NCBI GenBank assembly: GCA_014529385.2
Contig: CM043945.1
Span: forward strand, 140,160,241 to 140,224,240
Length of the DNA stretch: 64,000 nucleotides
DNA from: Adiantum capillus-veneris
Taxonomy: Eukaryota > Streptophyta > Polypodiopsida > Polypodiales > Pteridaceae
Reading direction: 5' to 3'
Positions within the stretch are counted from its first letter, which is position 1. Every line of letters begins with the position of its first letter. Under the pieces are notes generated by a model that saw only the letters and a program-made list of their open reading frames with translations, was not told the origin of the DNA and ran no database searches. Shown here one piece after another: positions 42,560 through 55,266 of the stretch. A program made the translations under genes and the position numbers.

Positions 42560-44840
42560 CTGTGTCAGTAGAATCACAAGCTGTCAGGATTTTCCTTTCG
42601 CAATCAGTCGCATTTAGACTTTTAGTAAAAAAATAGTTAAAAGTTAAAATTGATCATAACTTGAACAAATTTCATCCATTCTTGTCCATATTTCACCAAT
42701 GGGACTACGAAGAATAGAGCTATGACTTATTAAAATTTGAGCCAATTCTGGGCCTGAGGTACACCGATCGCGATCGTAGTTCTGAGCCCAAAATTAGATT
42801 TGATCACATGAGTGGTTTGCTGATAGTTGGAGGGTCATTTTGGTCCACTCTGTGTTTCATTTAAACCACTTTTGAGTTTAAAGGTCCCAATTTTGGGTTA
42901 AAAGGGAGTTTTGGACTAGACTTTGACTTTTCATGAGTTTTTGATGTCCAAATGGCTTGAAACTTGGTGGGTGACTTGAGCAAGATGTATACAAGGGATT
43001 TGTTAGGTTTTGGTCAAAATCTGATGCTGAGGTACACCGATCGCGATCGTAGTACGTGGGCTTTTTTGGGTGAAAATTGGATGGTCATGGACCCCTATGC
43101 CTGCCCAGCCCACTGATGATTTATTTCCAAGTTTGGGCTTAAAATGAACACATTAGAGAAATTTTTCATTGTTTGACCTTATTTTACTAAGTCTAACCAT
43201 ATTGAGTTTTTCTGATGAAATTTGGTTGGAGCGTGGAGTTAGTTGAAGTTAGTTTTAGAGCTTTCACTGCTCCATGATGTGCTGCTACCATCAGCCTACT
43301 CCACTGTCTGATTTTGACTTGATCATGCACTTTATACCCCGTCTTGGGAGATTTTCTAGACTTGTGCATTTTTTCAGGCATTCTTTGGATACCAATGTGA
43401 TATTTGAGCATCCCTAAGTCACCTTTTGGTCTTTGGCATTGGTTCGGCCAAAATTCACCCTTTGTGTGATCATTCGAGACTGAAATGATCATATCTGTAC
43501 TTGTAGGAGATTCTGAGATCCATTCGAGGTTTTCTACAATTGTACTGACTCTTAGTCGGACAGGTATGCCCTTCAAACTATCCATCATTATTTTTAACCG
43601 GATTTTGGTAGTTGTAGGTCAAATTTTCCCGTTTCGGTTATGTTTGACAAATTAGGACCATTCTATGAGAAAAATTTGTGCATTTTCCTTGAAAATTCAA
43701 GAGAGTGTATCTTTAATTGAGTTCCAAGCCTAGGCCAAATCAAAAGTTGCAAAACCTGCATCTGGGGGCACCGATCGCGATCGTACCACAGAGGCCAAAA
43801 TAATTTTTGACACCTGCAGATTGTAGGCGAGGCTGAGGGGAGGTTTTTTGCAGATTCTGTCCCAAGTTTTCTCAGTGAGGTAACCGATCGCAATCGGTGT
43901 ACCACCACCACACTGAGATTTGATCACATGGCTTTGTTCCTGACCTTGTGGGGAGCACATTGATGTGTTCTGTGCTTGAAAAAAGTTTTGTTTGAATGTC
44001 TCTAAGGGCCCTTGACCTATTTGACCCGATCCGACTTTGATTTGATCTCTTCGTCCGTTTGTGCAATGATTCGCACTTGCATGCGTAATAGACTTAATCT
44101 TTACTTGATAAGGAACATACCTGTGAAATTTGGTATGAAATGCTGGCTCCGACCGTCCTTACGGGGTAGAAATGTGGCAGCTCGCTCTAGGTCAAGAAGC
44201 TCTCTTCTTCTCTCTCAAAATGTGAAAATGAACAATGAGCTAGAATTTGGCCTACCCGACCTATATCTTCCCAAGGTTTTCGTGACATAGGGATGATTTT
44301 TCTTACCTTTGATCCCGATATAATCTGCATACCACTTGTGGGTCGAACCGCTTGTCATTCCGGCGGCGTATGACCGTTTGATGCGATTTCGGCGAAATGT
44401 AGTCATGATCATTAAGGCTGAAATTCGACATCTTCAGATTAGCTTCATATCTTCCATGCTTGATAACCTTATCATGATACTTCGGCGTTTGCTTCCAGAA
44501 CTTGATTCCAACACTTGTGAGAGATATTTTTTAATTTTTGATGTTTTATTAACGAAAATCAAACAAAATAAATTGAAAATACTTATTAACTGGCAAAAAT
44601 TAGCCAAAAATTATTATACTCACCCCTAAGCATATATCTTCACTAGAAGCATCCCAATGCTCCGGATTTTTTCTTTACAGCTCATTATTATGCTGGTTGG
44701 ATGATAAAAACGCTAAAAATGCCAGATTTTGATCAAATATGTTCAAAATTGAACTCTAAATAATGAAAAAACACACATTATGTACATATATACACGTTGG
44801 ACCCCTTAATGTTCTTGACTGCTGCTAGATTCATCAGTTA
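42560..44840 (+). repeat. Degenerate repeat block with GATCGCGATC cores (left, forward orientation)
   Basis: The motif TACACCGATCGCGATCGTAG occurs at about 42761 and 43029, with variants at 43767 and 43879, each after CTGAGG or similar. The remainder is AT-rich. No gene is supported; the open frames in it are short and unrelated to known proteins. Confidence 0.6.
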
Positions 44841-44854
44841 CTCCCTCCTTCCTA
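44841..44854 (-). other. Polypurine tract candidate of the decayed Gypsy element
   Basis: The minus strand reads TAGGAAGGAGGGAG, followed by TAACTGATG. It resembles the PPT of the gag-protease element at 204-217. Confidence 0.4.
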
Positions 44855-44941
44855 GACTGAGTCGTCCCGGACGAAGGTTGGGTGCATGTGCATGGGTTTT
44901 GAAATATGTGTCTATGCATGGCCGTGTAATGTGGCCCTATT

Positions 44942-46186
44942 CTAATGTGGCCCTATTCTCATGTTTGAGACAATGCGTTGGGTAACAAGGTGTTGTGCAA
45001 GATGCGGGGATTGAATGTAGTTTTCAGTGGCTTTTGATGGCAAGGGTAGCTGTGTATGGAACAGAAGAGCTTGCAGTCGAATTGCTCTTTCACTGATTAT
45101 TGGTGTTGTGATAGAAACTATTTTTGGAACCCATTTGTATGCGGTTTGTTGCATCTTTACAGATTCGACTTTAGTTTCCTGAATTTTCATAGGTTTCCAG
45201 TGCCATTTTGGTAGTTCAGGCTTCCTGTTTTGAGTTTTTGGTTTCCCTTCGAGCTTTGTCGCCGAATGTTTGGTTTTCTCCAGTTTTGGTTGCCATTTCC
45301 ACTCTGGACTAACTCCTGAAGGTCTTTGATATGGTGTTGCTTTCGTCAGGAGTTTGTCCTTGGGTAGCCATATCTGGCTCTGTTTGTTCGGCATGATTTT
45401 TTTCTTTATCCATACTTTTCGAACAAACTTTTTTGGTGTTTTTGGTAGATGAGCTGGTTGCTTTTTGTCGATGGGGATACTCGACCACGAGTGATCTGTT
45501 TTGAATGGAGTCATGTACCTGTTAGAGTTGTGTGTGTACATCAACGCATGTTCTGACCATTCAGTAATTGCATTGTACGTTCGCATCCATGGAACTCCCA
45601 AACATAGTGATTCTCTGATTTCTCCGTCTTTCATCATGAAAAATTGATGAGGACAACTATTTCCATCAATATTGATTGGTAAGTTTACTATCCCCAATGT
45701 TGGCATTGTTGCCCCGTTTGCGGCTTGTAAATCACGTGTGGATTGCACTAGGGATTCATCTGTAAGCATCTTGTAAGTGGAGAAGTTGACCACATTGACT
45801 CTTGCTCATGTGTCAATCAATGCTCGTTGATATCTGCCATGTGGAAGTCTGACATTGATGCAAACATCGATTCCTATTTCCCATTTCTCATCAGTGTGAA
45901 TTATAGAAAGAGGAATTTGAGCCGTATCTGCTGGTTGAGGAAGTCTTTGTTGTTGTAAGTTTTGTTTTCCTTTTAAAATCCTGATTCTGGCCTCCTCCTG
46001 CACTTGAGCTTTTGTCTCATTTGCTTTGTTCTTGCACTGCTTCACAGCGTGTATTTTGGCAAGCATCTCTGAGGTTAGTGGTAGGTTGTACTTCTTTAGT
46101 CTGCAACCACTAATCCAGTTAGGCATCTCCACTCCCTCTAATGTCGCAAGTTTAATGGCACCGCTAGATGATATGTCATGAATCAC
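44942..46186 (-). pseudogene. Integrase C-terminus fused to protease-like domain and W-x-P-K repeats
   Basis: The frame begins with an integrase C-terminal pattern (SGAIKLATLEGVEMP; ISGCRLKKY). It then has a Gln/Lys-rich linker and a retropepsin-like domain with VRLPHGRYQRALIDT followed by a TGA where the active-site Gly is expected, then ARVNVV and CLGVPWMRTYNA. After this come VWIKKKIMP, IWLPKDKL, EWKWQPKL, KWHWKPMK and KWVPKIVS. Gypsy proteases normally precede RT. The TGA at about 45806-45808 and the altered triad make it inactive. Confidence 0.65.
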
Positions 46187-47307
46187 ATAGGATCCATTGC
46201 CTCGCTTTTTGAGTTTCTAGGAATGTTGTTTCAGGGTATACATTAAGACGTAATCCCCCATAGCAAATTCCTTGCTGATAACATGTTGGTCAAAGAATGA
46301 TTTCATGTTTTGTTTTGCACGTAGATTGATGCAACAACTCTCAATCTAGTTTCATCTAGTTTTTCCAAGATATCTACTTGATTGGATAATTCATGGCACG
46401 TCCATTCTAATTCTTTAGCGACCCGAAGTGTAGGGATAAGAAATTCAAGTGGAAAAATCGCTTGAATTCCATAAACCATGTTGAACGGAGTCGTTCCGAT
46501 TGATGTTTTGTAAGCTACTCTATATGCCCATAAAGCTGAATGCAGCTTTTGATCCCAATCAGCTCTTGATTCGCTAACAATTTTGGTGAGAATTGTCACC
46601 AAAATCTTGTTCATACTTTTTGCTTGGCCGTTAGCTTGTGGGTGATAGGGAGTTGAATTCCTGTGAATTACCATGAATTCATCCAATCGGAATTCGATCA
46701 CTTCATTGATGAAGTGAGTCCCTCTATCGCTCACTATCTCTATTGGTAAGCTATATCTGGTGAAATGTTCTCATACAAAAAATGTGCTATCGTTTTTGCA
46801 TCATTTTTTGTTGTTGCTTTTGCTTCCACCCATTTTGCTAGATAATTTGTTGCCACAATAATGTATTGAGCGTGCGTTTTATATCCAGGAGGCGCAATCG
46901 GTACTACAAAATCTATTCCCTATTTCGCAAATGCTCTTGCCCCCATCATTGGCCTCAAGGGCATATCATCTCGTGCTCTAGGAATCTTTTTCTTCTGGCA
47001 ATCGTCACATCGTTTCACAAACTCTTCAGCGTCCATGAATAGTGTAGGCCACCATATGCCTGCAATAAGAATTGCTTTGGCCGTTTTGTCTAGCTGAGAA
47101 ATGTCCACCAGCTTGTTCGCCATGTGCTTGCTCTAAGATAGGAATGTATTCCTCTTCAGTCGCGCACATTCTCAATTGATTGTCTTTTCCCCTCTTGTAA
47201 AGATTGTCCTCAATCAGTACATAGTTTTCTGCCTCTTTCGTGATTGTTTTGATAGGTGATCTACTCATCCCTTTAGGTAGTATCTTGGTTGGTGAGGTAT
47301 TCAACAA
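46187..47307 (-). pseudogene. Gypsy integrase, broken, third catalytic residue changed
   Basis: The HHCC finger is split across frames (EQAHGEQAGGHFSARQ; RCDDCQKKK). The core part 46734-46303 has SDRGTHF and then ANGQAKSMNK, where the catalytic Glu codon now reads AAA (Lys). A stop after KT at 46303 precedes the C-terminal domain. Confidence 0.8.
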
Positions 47308-47677
47308 TGTAGCTACTCCATCGGGGTGCTACAGATAATTTGAATAGAGTCGCGTGTTCTATTAGCCTTTGAAATGTGCATCTAACACATGATTTAATAT
47401 ACATATGAACACTATGTTGCATTTTCGGCCAATACACACCCATTCTCATCAATCTTTGATACGTTTGTGCATGCCTATTGTGAATCCTCGTTGTTTATAC
47501 ATGATCTTGGTTTAGATACAATTCCCATTCACTCGATTCAACACAAAGCCTAAGGATTTGATCCGATCCCTATTTGTATAGCCTTCCTGCCAACATTACC
47601 AATGATCTAGATGCTGCAATGGTAGATGGTTGTCTTGTCACATTCAATGACCCAATAGTCAGCAAGGGAATTACATC

Positions 47678-48218
47678 CTAGCTCCATCTTGGAACCCTTT
47701 CTATGTTGAAAAGATATGCATCTGGCAAATCATCATCAACTCCTACCGGATTTTCTCCCTGCATCATTCTAGATAAATGATCCGCTCTTTGGTGTGTAGT
47801 TTCTTTTTTGACTACTACCGTGAAGTCAAACTCAAGCATTATGATGAACCATCGAACAATCCTCCCCGTACTGCAAGGTTTGTTTACTAAGTACAGCAGT
47901 GCTTGGTGATCAACAAAGAATACAAATTTATTGGAAAGTAAGTAGTGTCTAAACTTTTTCACTGCATAGATCATACCCAAACCCTCCCTCTCAGTTGTTG
48001 TGTAATTATTCTCTATATTGTTCAATTGTCTACTGGAGTAACTGATTGGAAAATCCATGTTGTTCTCTCCAGGTTGTGCAAGTATGCAACCTATAGCATA
48101 TGCTGATGCATCTATGTGGATGTGGAATATCTTTTCCCAATCCGGAGCCTTCAAAATTGGAGCGGAAATCAACCTTTGCTTCAAAGTTTGAAAAGATTTC
48201 TCGCACTCATCTATCCAC
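47678..48218 (-). pseudogene. Gypsy RNase H region
   Basis: The frame shows APILKAPDW, HIHIDASAYAIGCILAQ, ISYSSRQLNNIENNYTTTE and the RH end HQRADHLSRM. The DAS and TTTERE positions are kept. Confidence 0.85.
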
Positions 48219-49561
48219 TCAAATCATAGTTATCAGCTCCGCGTAAAGTGGTTTTGCAATTATAACGTATGAGTAGATAAATCTGCAATAACATCCATAA
48301 TAGGCCATAAATGCATGTACCTCCTTTACCTTTACTAGTCGTGGTAGATCAACAATGATGCTGATCTTCTCCATGTCTGTCGAAATACCATTTTTGGACA
48401 CTATATGTCCCAATATTTTGCCATGTCTTACCATGAAGACACATTTCTCTAGATTCAGGAAAATTCGATACAGTCTGCATTTTTCGAACACCTTGGTCAA
48501 GTGCTCTATGTGCTCCAATCTTACGAGAGAGTGAACGCACAAGTTATACATGTAAATTTCTAGGAAATGTCTTAGATATTATTTAATAGCATGACCCATC
48601 ATCCTCTGAAATGCGGCTGGTGCATTTGTTAAGCCAAAAGTCATTACCGAATGCAAAAATACCCCATTCAGTTGCAAAAGCCGTCTTGTGTTGATCCTCT
48701 GGCTTTATTGCAAGTTGGTTGTAACCCGAAAAGCCATCTAAGAAACTATAAGCTTCTTTACCTGCCACTCTTTCTATTACATGATCAGTAATGGGTAGGG
48801 GATAGTTGTTCCGAATTGTAGCAGCGTTTACTTTCTTGAGATTGACGCACACTCTTAACTTTCCATTTTTCTTCGGGACCACCACAATCGGTGTGCTCAA
48901 TTTCGTAAATAAACTCCGCCTCTTTAAGCTTATATATCTCCTCCTTGATCTTTTTTGCAAACGTCTCATTGTAAGTATATGGACGTTGTCTGCTGGGTTT
49001 GGCGTCATTCTTAAGGGGTATTGTGTGTTGATAGATACTTGGACCCACCCCCTTAAGATCTTTGTATGACCATGCAAACACATCTCTATACTGTTTAAGA
49101 GTAGCTACCAAAAGCCTTTCCTCGTCTTCAGTAAGATCCGTGGCAATATATGCAGGTTTTGGATCTTCTCCCAGCTCCGCTAGATCTATTTGTTTGGATT
49201 TTTCAGGACCATCGTACGATGTACCAGGTTCCTTCAATTCCCTCATCGCTTGTTGCACTATGATTTTCCTATCTTGTATGGTATACTTCTTATAATGGGA
49301 CGGTGCATCCATCTTGTCAGAATTCGTGTCCTCATTTGTTTCCAATTCAGTCGTCCATATGTCTCTAAGGGTTCGCTTGAGCTTATTGTACTCCGTTTTC
49401 CTCTCTATTTTGGTCATTCCAGACCCTGTTTTCCCCCCTTTGTGTGACTTAGTCGTTCGCTTTTCGTGTCTGTTCTTCTTGTTGTTTTTCCATGGTTTAG
49501 TTTTGATAAATCGGCCAGTGACCTCAATGTTTGGAGGTGATAACAACATACAAGTGCCCAC
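48219..49561 (-). pseudogene. Gypsy reverse transcriptase with destroyed active site
   Basis: The N-terminal part (49561-48785) has DVFAWSYKDLKGV and IKEEIYKLKEAEFI. After a frameshift near 48900, VVVPKKNGKLRVCVNLKKVN and SFLDGFSGYNQLAIKPEDQ follow (49083-48583). The third part reads YMYNLCVHS at about 48551-48530, where RT has its two catalytic Asp (YxDD). Both Asp are lost. LNLEKCVFMV and LGHIVSKNGI follow. Confidence 0.85.
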
Positions 49562-50100
49562 CTAGCCAAGGCGCCCGTTGGGTCAGCCGGCCAAAGTTTT
49601 GATGTGGTCACATTATTTTTTCGATGTTTAATACATCAAACCCTGTAAAAGCCTAATGTCAATCGTCTATGTCAAGTCTAAGTCAAAGATGTAATATTTC
49701 CAATGATGTATGTAAAGGTCCATGAGAAGTTGGCCACCGGCCACTTTAGAAAGCTCTAGGTATATAATACACTAAGGTTAGTGGGAAAGGGGGATTATTA
49801 TTTGGGAAGATAAGAGACTATTGCGTTACGCACAGAGAGCTACCTCATTGCTCCAACTTGTAATCATCGCTTATGTGGCTATGGTAATCCAAATTCAGTT
49901 TTGTTTCTTGCATTGTGTTCCTCTTACTCTGCTCTTTCATTCAAGTGTAAGCATTCAAGATTCGATGAAGGTTTCAAACGCATCCATTTAGGCCTTAAAT
50001 CGTTGTTTTGAGTGTTCATATGCGTATTTTATGTTGTTTTGACCCTAGGAGAGGCTTTAGGGACCCAAAAACGACCCATTAGGGTCATCCGTTTACTATT
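49562..50100 (+). other. LTR- or promoter-like stretch, plus orientation
   Basis: TATATAATACAC at about 49761 sits in a region that reads like an LTR U3-R in the plus direction. It borders the RT end of the minus-strand pol. No partner copy is present, so the assignment is weak. Confidence 0.25.
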
Positions 50101-52003
50101 TTTGTGTACTTTGGGAGGAACGATCGCGATCCATGTACCTCCCCAGAATGCTGTGATAGTGATAGGATATGTTCCTGATAGTCCCATGTAGCTTCCCTTC
50201 AAGTTTCATGCGATTCTGATATGATTTGCATGGTGAACGGGCGTGATGACTGTAGAGCTATGTAGAAGGACATAAGCAGATTACTTGGCTTTAGTGCGAT
50301 TGATTTTCTTGTAGAGTTAGTAGTTGCATCTCTTCGAGTTCACTTCATTAGGGTTGACATGCTAGTGAGTTTCCATGCCTCATCCGAGTCGCTTCCCTTG
50401 TATCGATAATTTTATGTTGATTCTTGAGAGCTATGCTATGGACGTCTGTCGCGGCGGGGAATGAATCTTAGGTGATGAGTGACCGAGTGCGTATTCAGAG
50501 TATTCTTATTGTTCCAAAAGATAATTTCCATTCCATTTACATTTCAGTGAATCATCTAGACAAGGGTTTAGTGCTTAGTGGAGTCTAGGGCCAGTGGACT
50601 GGCTAGATCTACTCTTGAGAGATATAGGGAGTTGTGAGTGAGGGTGCTTTAAGCATTTTTTCTTTTCAAATTTCTTTGTATCGATTGAATACTGATCCAT
50701 CATTCGTTTTTTATCCTGTTTGTTTTGTTTGATTCATTTTCTTATGTTCTTTCATTTCTGTACTTAGGAGTAGGATAAGTAAATCACATTCCAGTCAGAT
50801 TTGGGACAAAAGATAGAGTCAAAAACACAAGAAAACCATAACTTTGGCAAAAGAGCCATAAGACTCTGAAATAGAAAATTTGACCAAACAGAGCTGAAAT
50901 TGATTCAAATCACAAAGTGGTAGCACCAAACACTGGGAAATACTTGTCAGAGAGAGGCTGTAAAATTTCATCAGATTTGGCTATGGTACTACAATCGCGA
51001 TCGGTGTACCTCAGTGTCAGAATTGTACAAGATTTGACATGTGCCTTCCTGATAAGATTCTAAACAAGTTTGTCTAAAGCAACCACACCCAAAAACATCA
51101 AAAAAAAAGGAAATCATGCCACTTGGGTAAAACTAGCCCGACAGACCTAGAAAGTGCAAAATCTTAGCTTCTGGTGATCCAAATGCAAAAATACTTGGGG
51201 GATAGCCTTTAAACATCAGTGTCTTCAAGCATGCCAAATTTGGTCTAATTTGGGCTCAGAACTACGACCGCGATCGGTGTACCTAAGTGCCAGATTTTGA
51301 CCAGATTTCCTCTGTGGGATCCTCAGGTGTATAAAAACATAAAAGTCTAAAGGACCTAGAGCCAGAAACCTCAAAATACCTGTCAAACCATCTGAATATA
51401 GATCCAAGTCAAAATCTGCTAAACTGGCATAGAAATTGACTTTCAGTAGACCAAAACACATCAAAACTGGGAAGAAACCATGCAGAGGGATAGCATGTGC
51501 ATAGGACAAGCCTAGGTATCTCTCAAATCCCACATCAAACATCAAAATCAATCAAACCTGATAAAATTGGAAAACTAGCATGACAGACCAAGAAACTGTA
51601 AAATCCTGACTTTTTTGAGTCCAAATACAAAAGTGCCTAGCAGGTAGTCTTAAAATAGCCTAGTGAACAAGCTGGTGAAGTTTCATCCAATTTGGGCTCC
51701 AAACTACGATCGCGATCGGTGTACTTCAGTCCCAGATTTTGACCAGACTTTACCCACACATACACCTAGGTTATATAAGATACCAGACTTTACCCACACA
51801 TACACCTAGGTTATATAAGATACCAGGAGTTTTCAAAATTCAAAAAAGTGACCAAAATAGCCAAAAATAGCAGACAGTCAGAAAACCACTGCAGTAGACC
51901 AAGATCTGGTGAAAACTTGACTTTTTCTTGTCCAAATTCAGCTCGTACTACGATCGCAATTGGTGTACCATAGTGACATTTTGAGTTGAGACTTGGTGAG
52001 TAG
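50100..52003 (-). repeat. Degenerate repeat block with GATCGCGATC cores (right, reverse orientation)
   Basis: Cores lie at about 50120, 50996, 51266, 51706 and 51951 in the orientation opposite to the left block (e.g. CTACGATCGCGATCGGTGTA). Units are loosely 250-450 bp apart. A 45-bp tandem duplication lies at about 51740-51825. No gene is seen. Confidence 0.65.
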
Positions 52004-53890
52004 CACTACAAGAGGTTGTGTGCTCTTGTGAAGCTGTTAGCGACGGAAATACACTAGGTTTTTATAACCCCCGGCGTCGCTAAAACCGTCGCTATGAGCG
52101 TCGCTATATAGCGACGCTCATAGTGACGGTTATAGCGACATTTACACAGAAGACTATAGCGACGCTACAGAGCCATAAATAGCGATGGTTTTAGCGACGC
52201 CCGAGAGAATTTTTTTTTGGTGACAGGGCATTGAATGCCCTGCCACCCATCAACCATATTATACTTGATTCACTTTTTAAAAAAAGTGCAAGGGTAGATA
52301 ATAGACCCAAAATAGTCACCCACAAGACGCATTGTTTGCAAAATTGACAATTGTACACATCATAGGCAAAATGAATTGATTGGCAAATGTAATAATGACA
52401 ATTGTACAACATCATAGGCATAAAGAATTGATTGGCAAAAGGAACTGCGGTGACAAATGTAATAATATACATGGTTCAAAAAGACGTATAAAATCCGTCT
52501 CATGATACATAAGCTATGAGAAACCCTAAACTAATGCTATCTAGCTACGGCTAAACTGACGTCGTCTAGTCAGACGTCTCATCGCGTCCAAGCGGCTTAT
52601 CTGTCGGATTCTGCAAAAAAAGACAATAAGACAGCTTTCAGTAAGTATAAACATATAACGACATTTATAAAACAATACAAAGAATAGAAAAGAGTAAACC
52701 CTAATACTAACCATGCCGCCGCGAGAACTGAGAATGTCCATCAGGGCGTTTAAGCCCTTCTTGCCTGCGTACTCGCGCTCGTACGGTGTGGGATCACGTC
52801 CTGTCATCGACCACTGTCAAAACATACAAAGATTTCATTATGTTAGAATTAAAAAACTCATAAACCTTAAACTATCGAACATAAAGAGCAATGCGAAAAC
52901 ACTTACAAAATCGGCCTCAAATGATGCCCATCCAACGCTCCCCAAGTGGTGCGAGCTCCCTGCCTCTACTCGCGCTCTGGCTGCATCCTTTTGTTGCTTC
53001 CACTTGTCGGGATTCTCGCGCGCTGCTTTCTTCGCATTCTTCCAATCTTCTTTGGCCAGCCAATCTGGCCTGTTCCACCCATTCTTGATTTCTTTTTGCA
53101 CTTCGGAACGCTTGTGTTTGCAGTATTCGCGCATTCGAATCTTTATCAGGTCTTCATTGAAGCGTTGATCCCGTGTTGGAACGGGAAACTCATCATGAAG
53201 TATGCTGATGACTCTGTTTTTTAAATCACTTGGTACTTCACTCCATTTGTTTAGTATGTAGTGTCTAAACAGCTGAGAGCAAAGACCACGCATGCGCGAG
53301 ATCACCTTCTTGCCGTCATCATCCATGATGATGCCGCCGCTGAAGTCGACGGAGTAAGACAAGCCCTCTGGCCGATGACGTGTGAACCTTGGTGTCCCGG
53401 CAGGGGTCTCTAGCGGCGTGTCGATGGGGGTACGGACGTCAGGTGTCTCCACCGGCGTCTGGGCCCCGAAGCGAGGAGTGTCGAGTGGGGTGGCCCCTGG
53501 CGGAGTAGGTAGAGGTGTGTAGCTGCTAGGAACAGTCAGCCGTGCAAAACCTGGCGTAGATGGCGATGATGTGGCTGGTGTGGGGGCGGGCAAAGAAGGG
53601 GAGGGTAAAGAGCCTCGCCGAACACGAGGCGGTGTGGAGGCATCGGTGGCGGAATCTCCACAACAACCGCCACCGCCATAGAGTAGACAATCACGCAAAG
53701 ACCATTAAATACAATGACGTAATGACGCATATAAATACAATGATGCAATGAATTGAGTGATAGAAGAGGCAAGTCGAAAACTCAGAATTTTCAATCAAAA
53801 GATGTGAGCGCGAGTAGAAAAGAGCCTTATACACCATGGAAGGTACTTAGAGAGCCAGAGCTTTTACAACACGGAGCAAAATTGTTCAAA
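52004..53890 (-). mobile_element. CACTA copy 2, left part
   Basis: It begins CACTACAAGAGG at 52004 and parallels 31842-34010 of copy 1 with small differences. It lacks about 240 bases corresponding to 33556-33800. It is broken at 53890 by the chromodomain element and resumes at 63085. Confidence 0.9.
52541..53698 (-). CDS. TNPA-like gene of CACTA copy 2, truncated at 5' end
   Basis: Exon 53698-52917 runs without the stop seen in copy 1 (EVPSDLKNRVISILHDEFPV; RMREYCKHKR; WLAKEDWKNAKKAARENP). The next exon (about 52810-52713) has GRDPTPYEREYAGKKG. The 5' start seen in copy 1 at 33754 is deleted here, so the product would lack its N-terminus. Confidence 0.65.
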
Positions 53891-53895
53891 TACAA

Positions 53896-55231
53896 TGTGA
53901 GGTCCCCACCCCGTCGTATCAACAACGGATCTGATGGTAAACCTGGTGGCCACTAGATCTATAGCGGAAGCAAACAAAATGGTTCAGTGTTCAACTAGCG
54001 GACGATCTCTCATCACAAAGTGAGTCGAGTTCGAGCCTACTAGCAACGAGATCTAGCTCCACCTCGCAGGGGAAGCGTACTTATCTATCTAGCGATCCTA
54101 AGACCCACCTTCCAAGAGGAGAGAAACCCCGAGTGCCTTTTTCCCCATGTTTCAGAGGCACGTACTCTCGAGAATTCCCCGCTCTAGGGGCAATGAGCAT
54201 TACTAATATCGAGTAAGCACTATGGGGATGGAGAGTTCCCGACCAATCGGGACCACCCATCTCGTAGGCATTGGCAACCTGAGCCAAGCCCCCACTTTCC
54301 ACCCCCACACTCACACTTCCTCGTGTGACCTAATTACTACCACAAAGGTTGTTCAACATAAATATTCCTTGTTTAATTCCGAATCACATGGTTCGTTAAA
54401 ACAGCCCTTCAACCAGTATTGCAAACAACACCAAGACAGATTTCTAGTAAAAATTCTACTCAAACTTATTCATAAAAATTCCAATGTTCTGGAGGTACAA
54501 CATCCCCCCTCCAGCGAGAGTTCACTCCTCCCGTTGTCGCCTAGTTGCCCATACAACTAGGTATGTCCACCGCATAGAAAGCACGTCATGGACACTCCCA
54601 CCCCATAGAAAGCAAGACGTGGGTTCCCACCGCATAGAAAGCAAGTCGTGGGTATCCACCGCATAGAAAGCATGACGTGGATTCAAGAGTCCTAACGAGG
54701 AACTCTGCCCCCTGTGATCAGTAGGGGGGTCAGGACTGATTCAACATTGGAAATAAAATGAACATGTCGAGCTAAATTTTCCCTAGCAAACATTCTTTCC
54801 TCTTGCAAACAGCATACCCATCAGACATTACCTTCCTACTTTAGAACTTAATGTACAATGATTTCAATGCCGATGTTTCCGTCGGATTTCTCCAACATGT
54901 TTGGGGATATGAGCATTCCTAACTAGCGTATGCAATGTTAATTTAAACAACTTGAATAAAAATATGATCTACCTCTTCCACTTCTTTATCGATGGCCCGT
55001 GAGATGGCTGGTATTTGCTCGTCCATGGGAGCCTTCCCCTTTCCGTTGACATTGCTCGTTCCGTGATTAAGAGCTGGTAATCTTCTCGATTTTCTGATCT
55101 AATCGAGCTTCTTGAGATGAAAATTCGGCAACACCTCCCTCCTAGCTTCCTCTTCAACAGGTGTGTGATTCGGCAGCACCTCCCCAATGTGTGTGGTTGT
55201 GTGTGTATGCACTGTGTGTATGTGTGATCAT

Positions 55232-55266
<35 letters not shown>

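Larger units (their letters stand above)
44841..49561 (-). mobile_element. Decayed Ty3/Gypsy pol with protease-like domain after integrase
   Basis: In minus order the parts are RT (49400-48219), RNase H (48184-47678), integrase (47307-46187), protease-like plus W-x-P-K region (46186-44942) and a polypurine tract. Gag is not seen upstream. LTRs could not be matched. There are many stops and frameshifts. Confidence 0.7.

Noticed and set aside
49600-50000. 5' LTR of the decayed Gypsy pol
   Set aside because: The promoter-like features read in the opposite direction to pol, and no matching copy exists at the other side.
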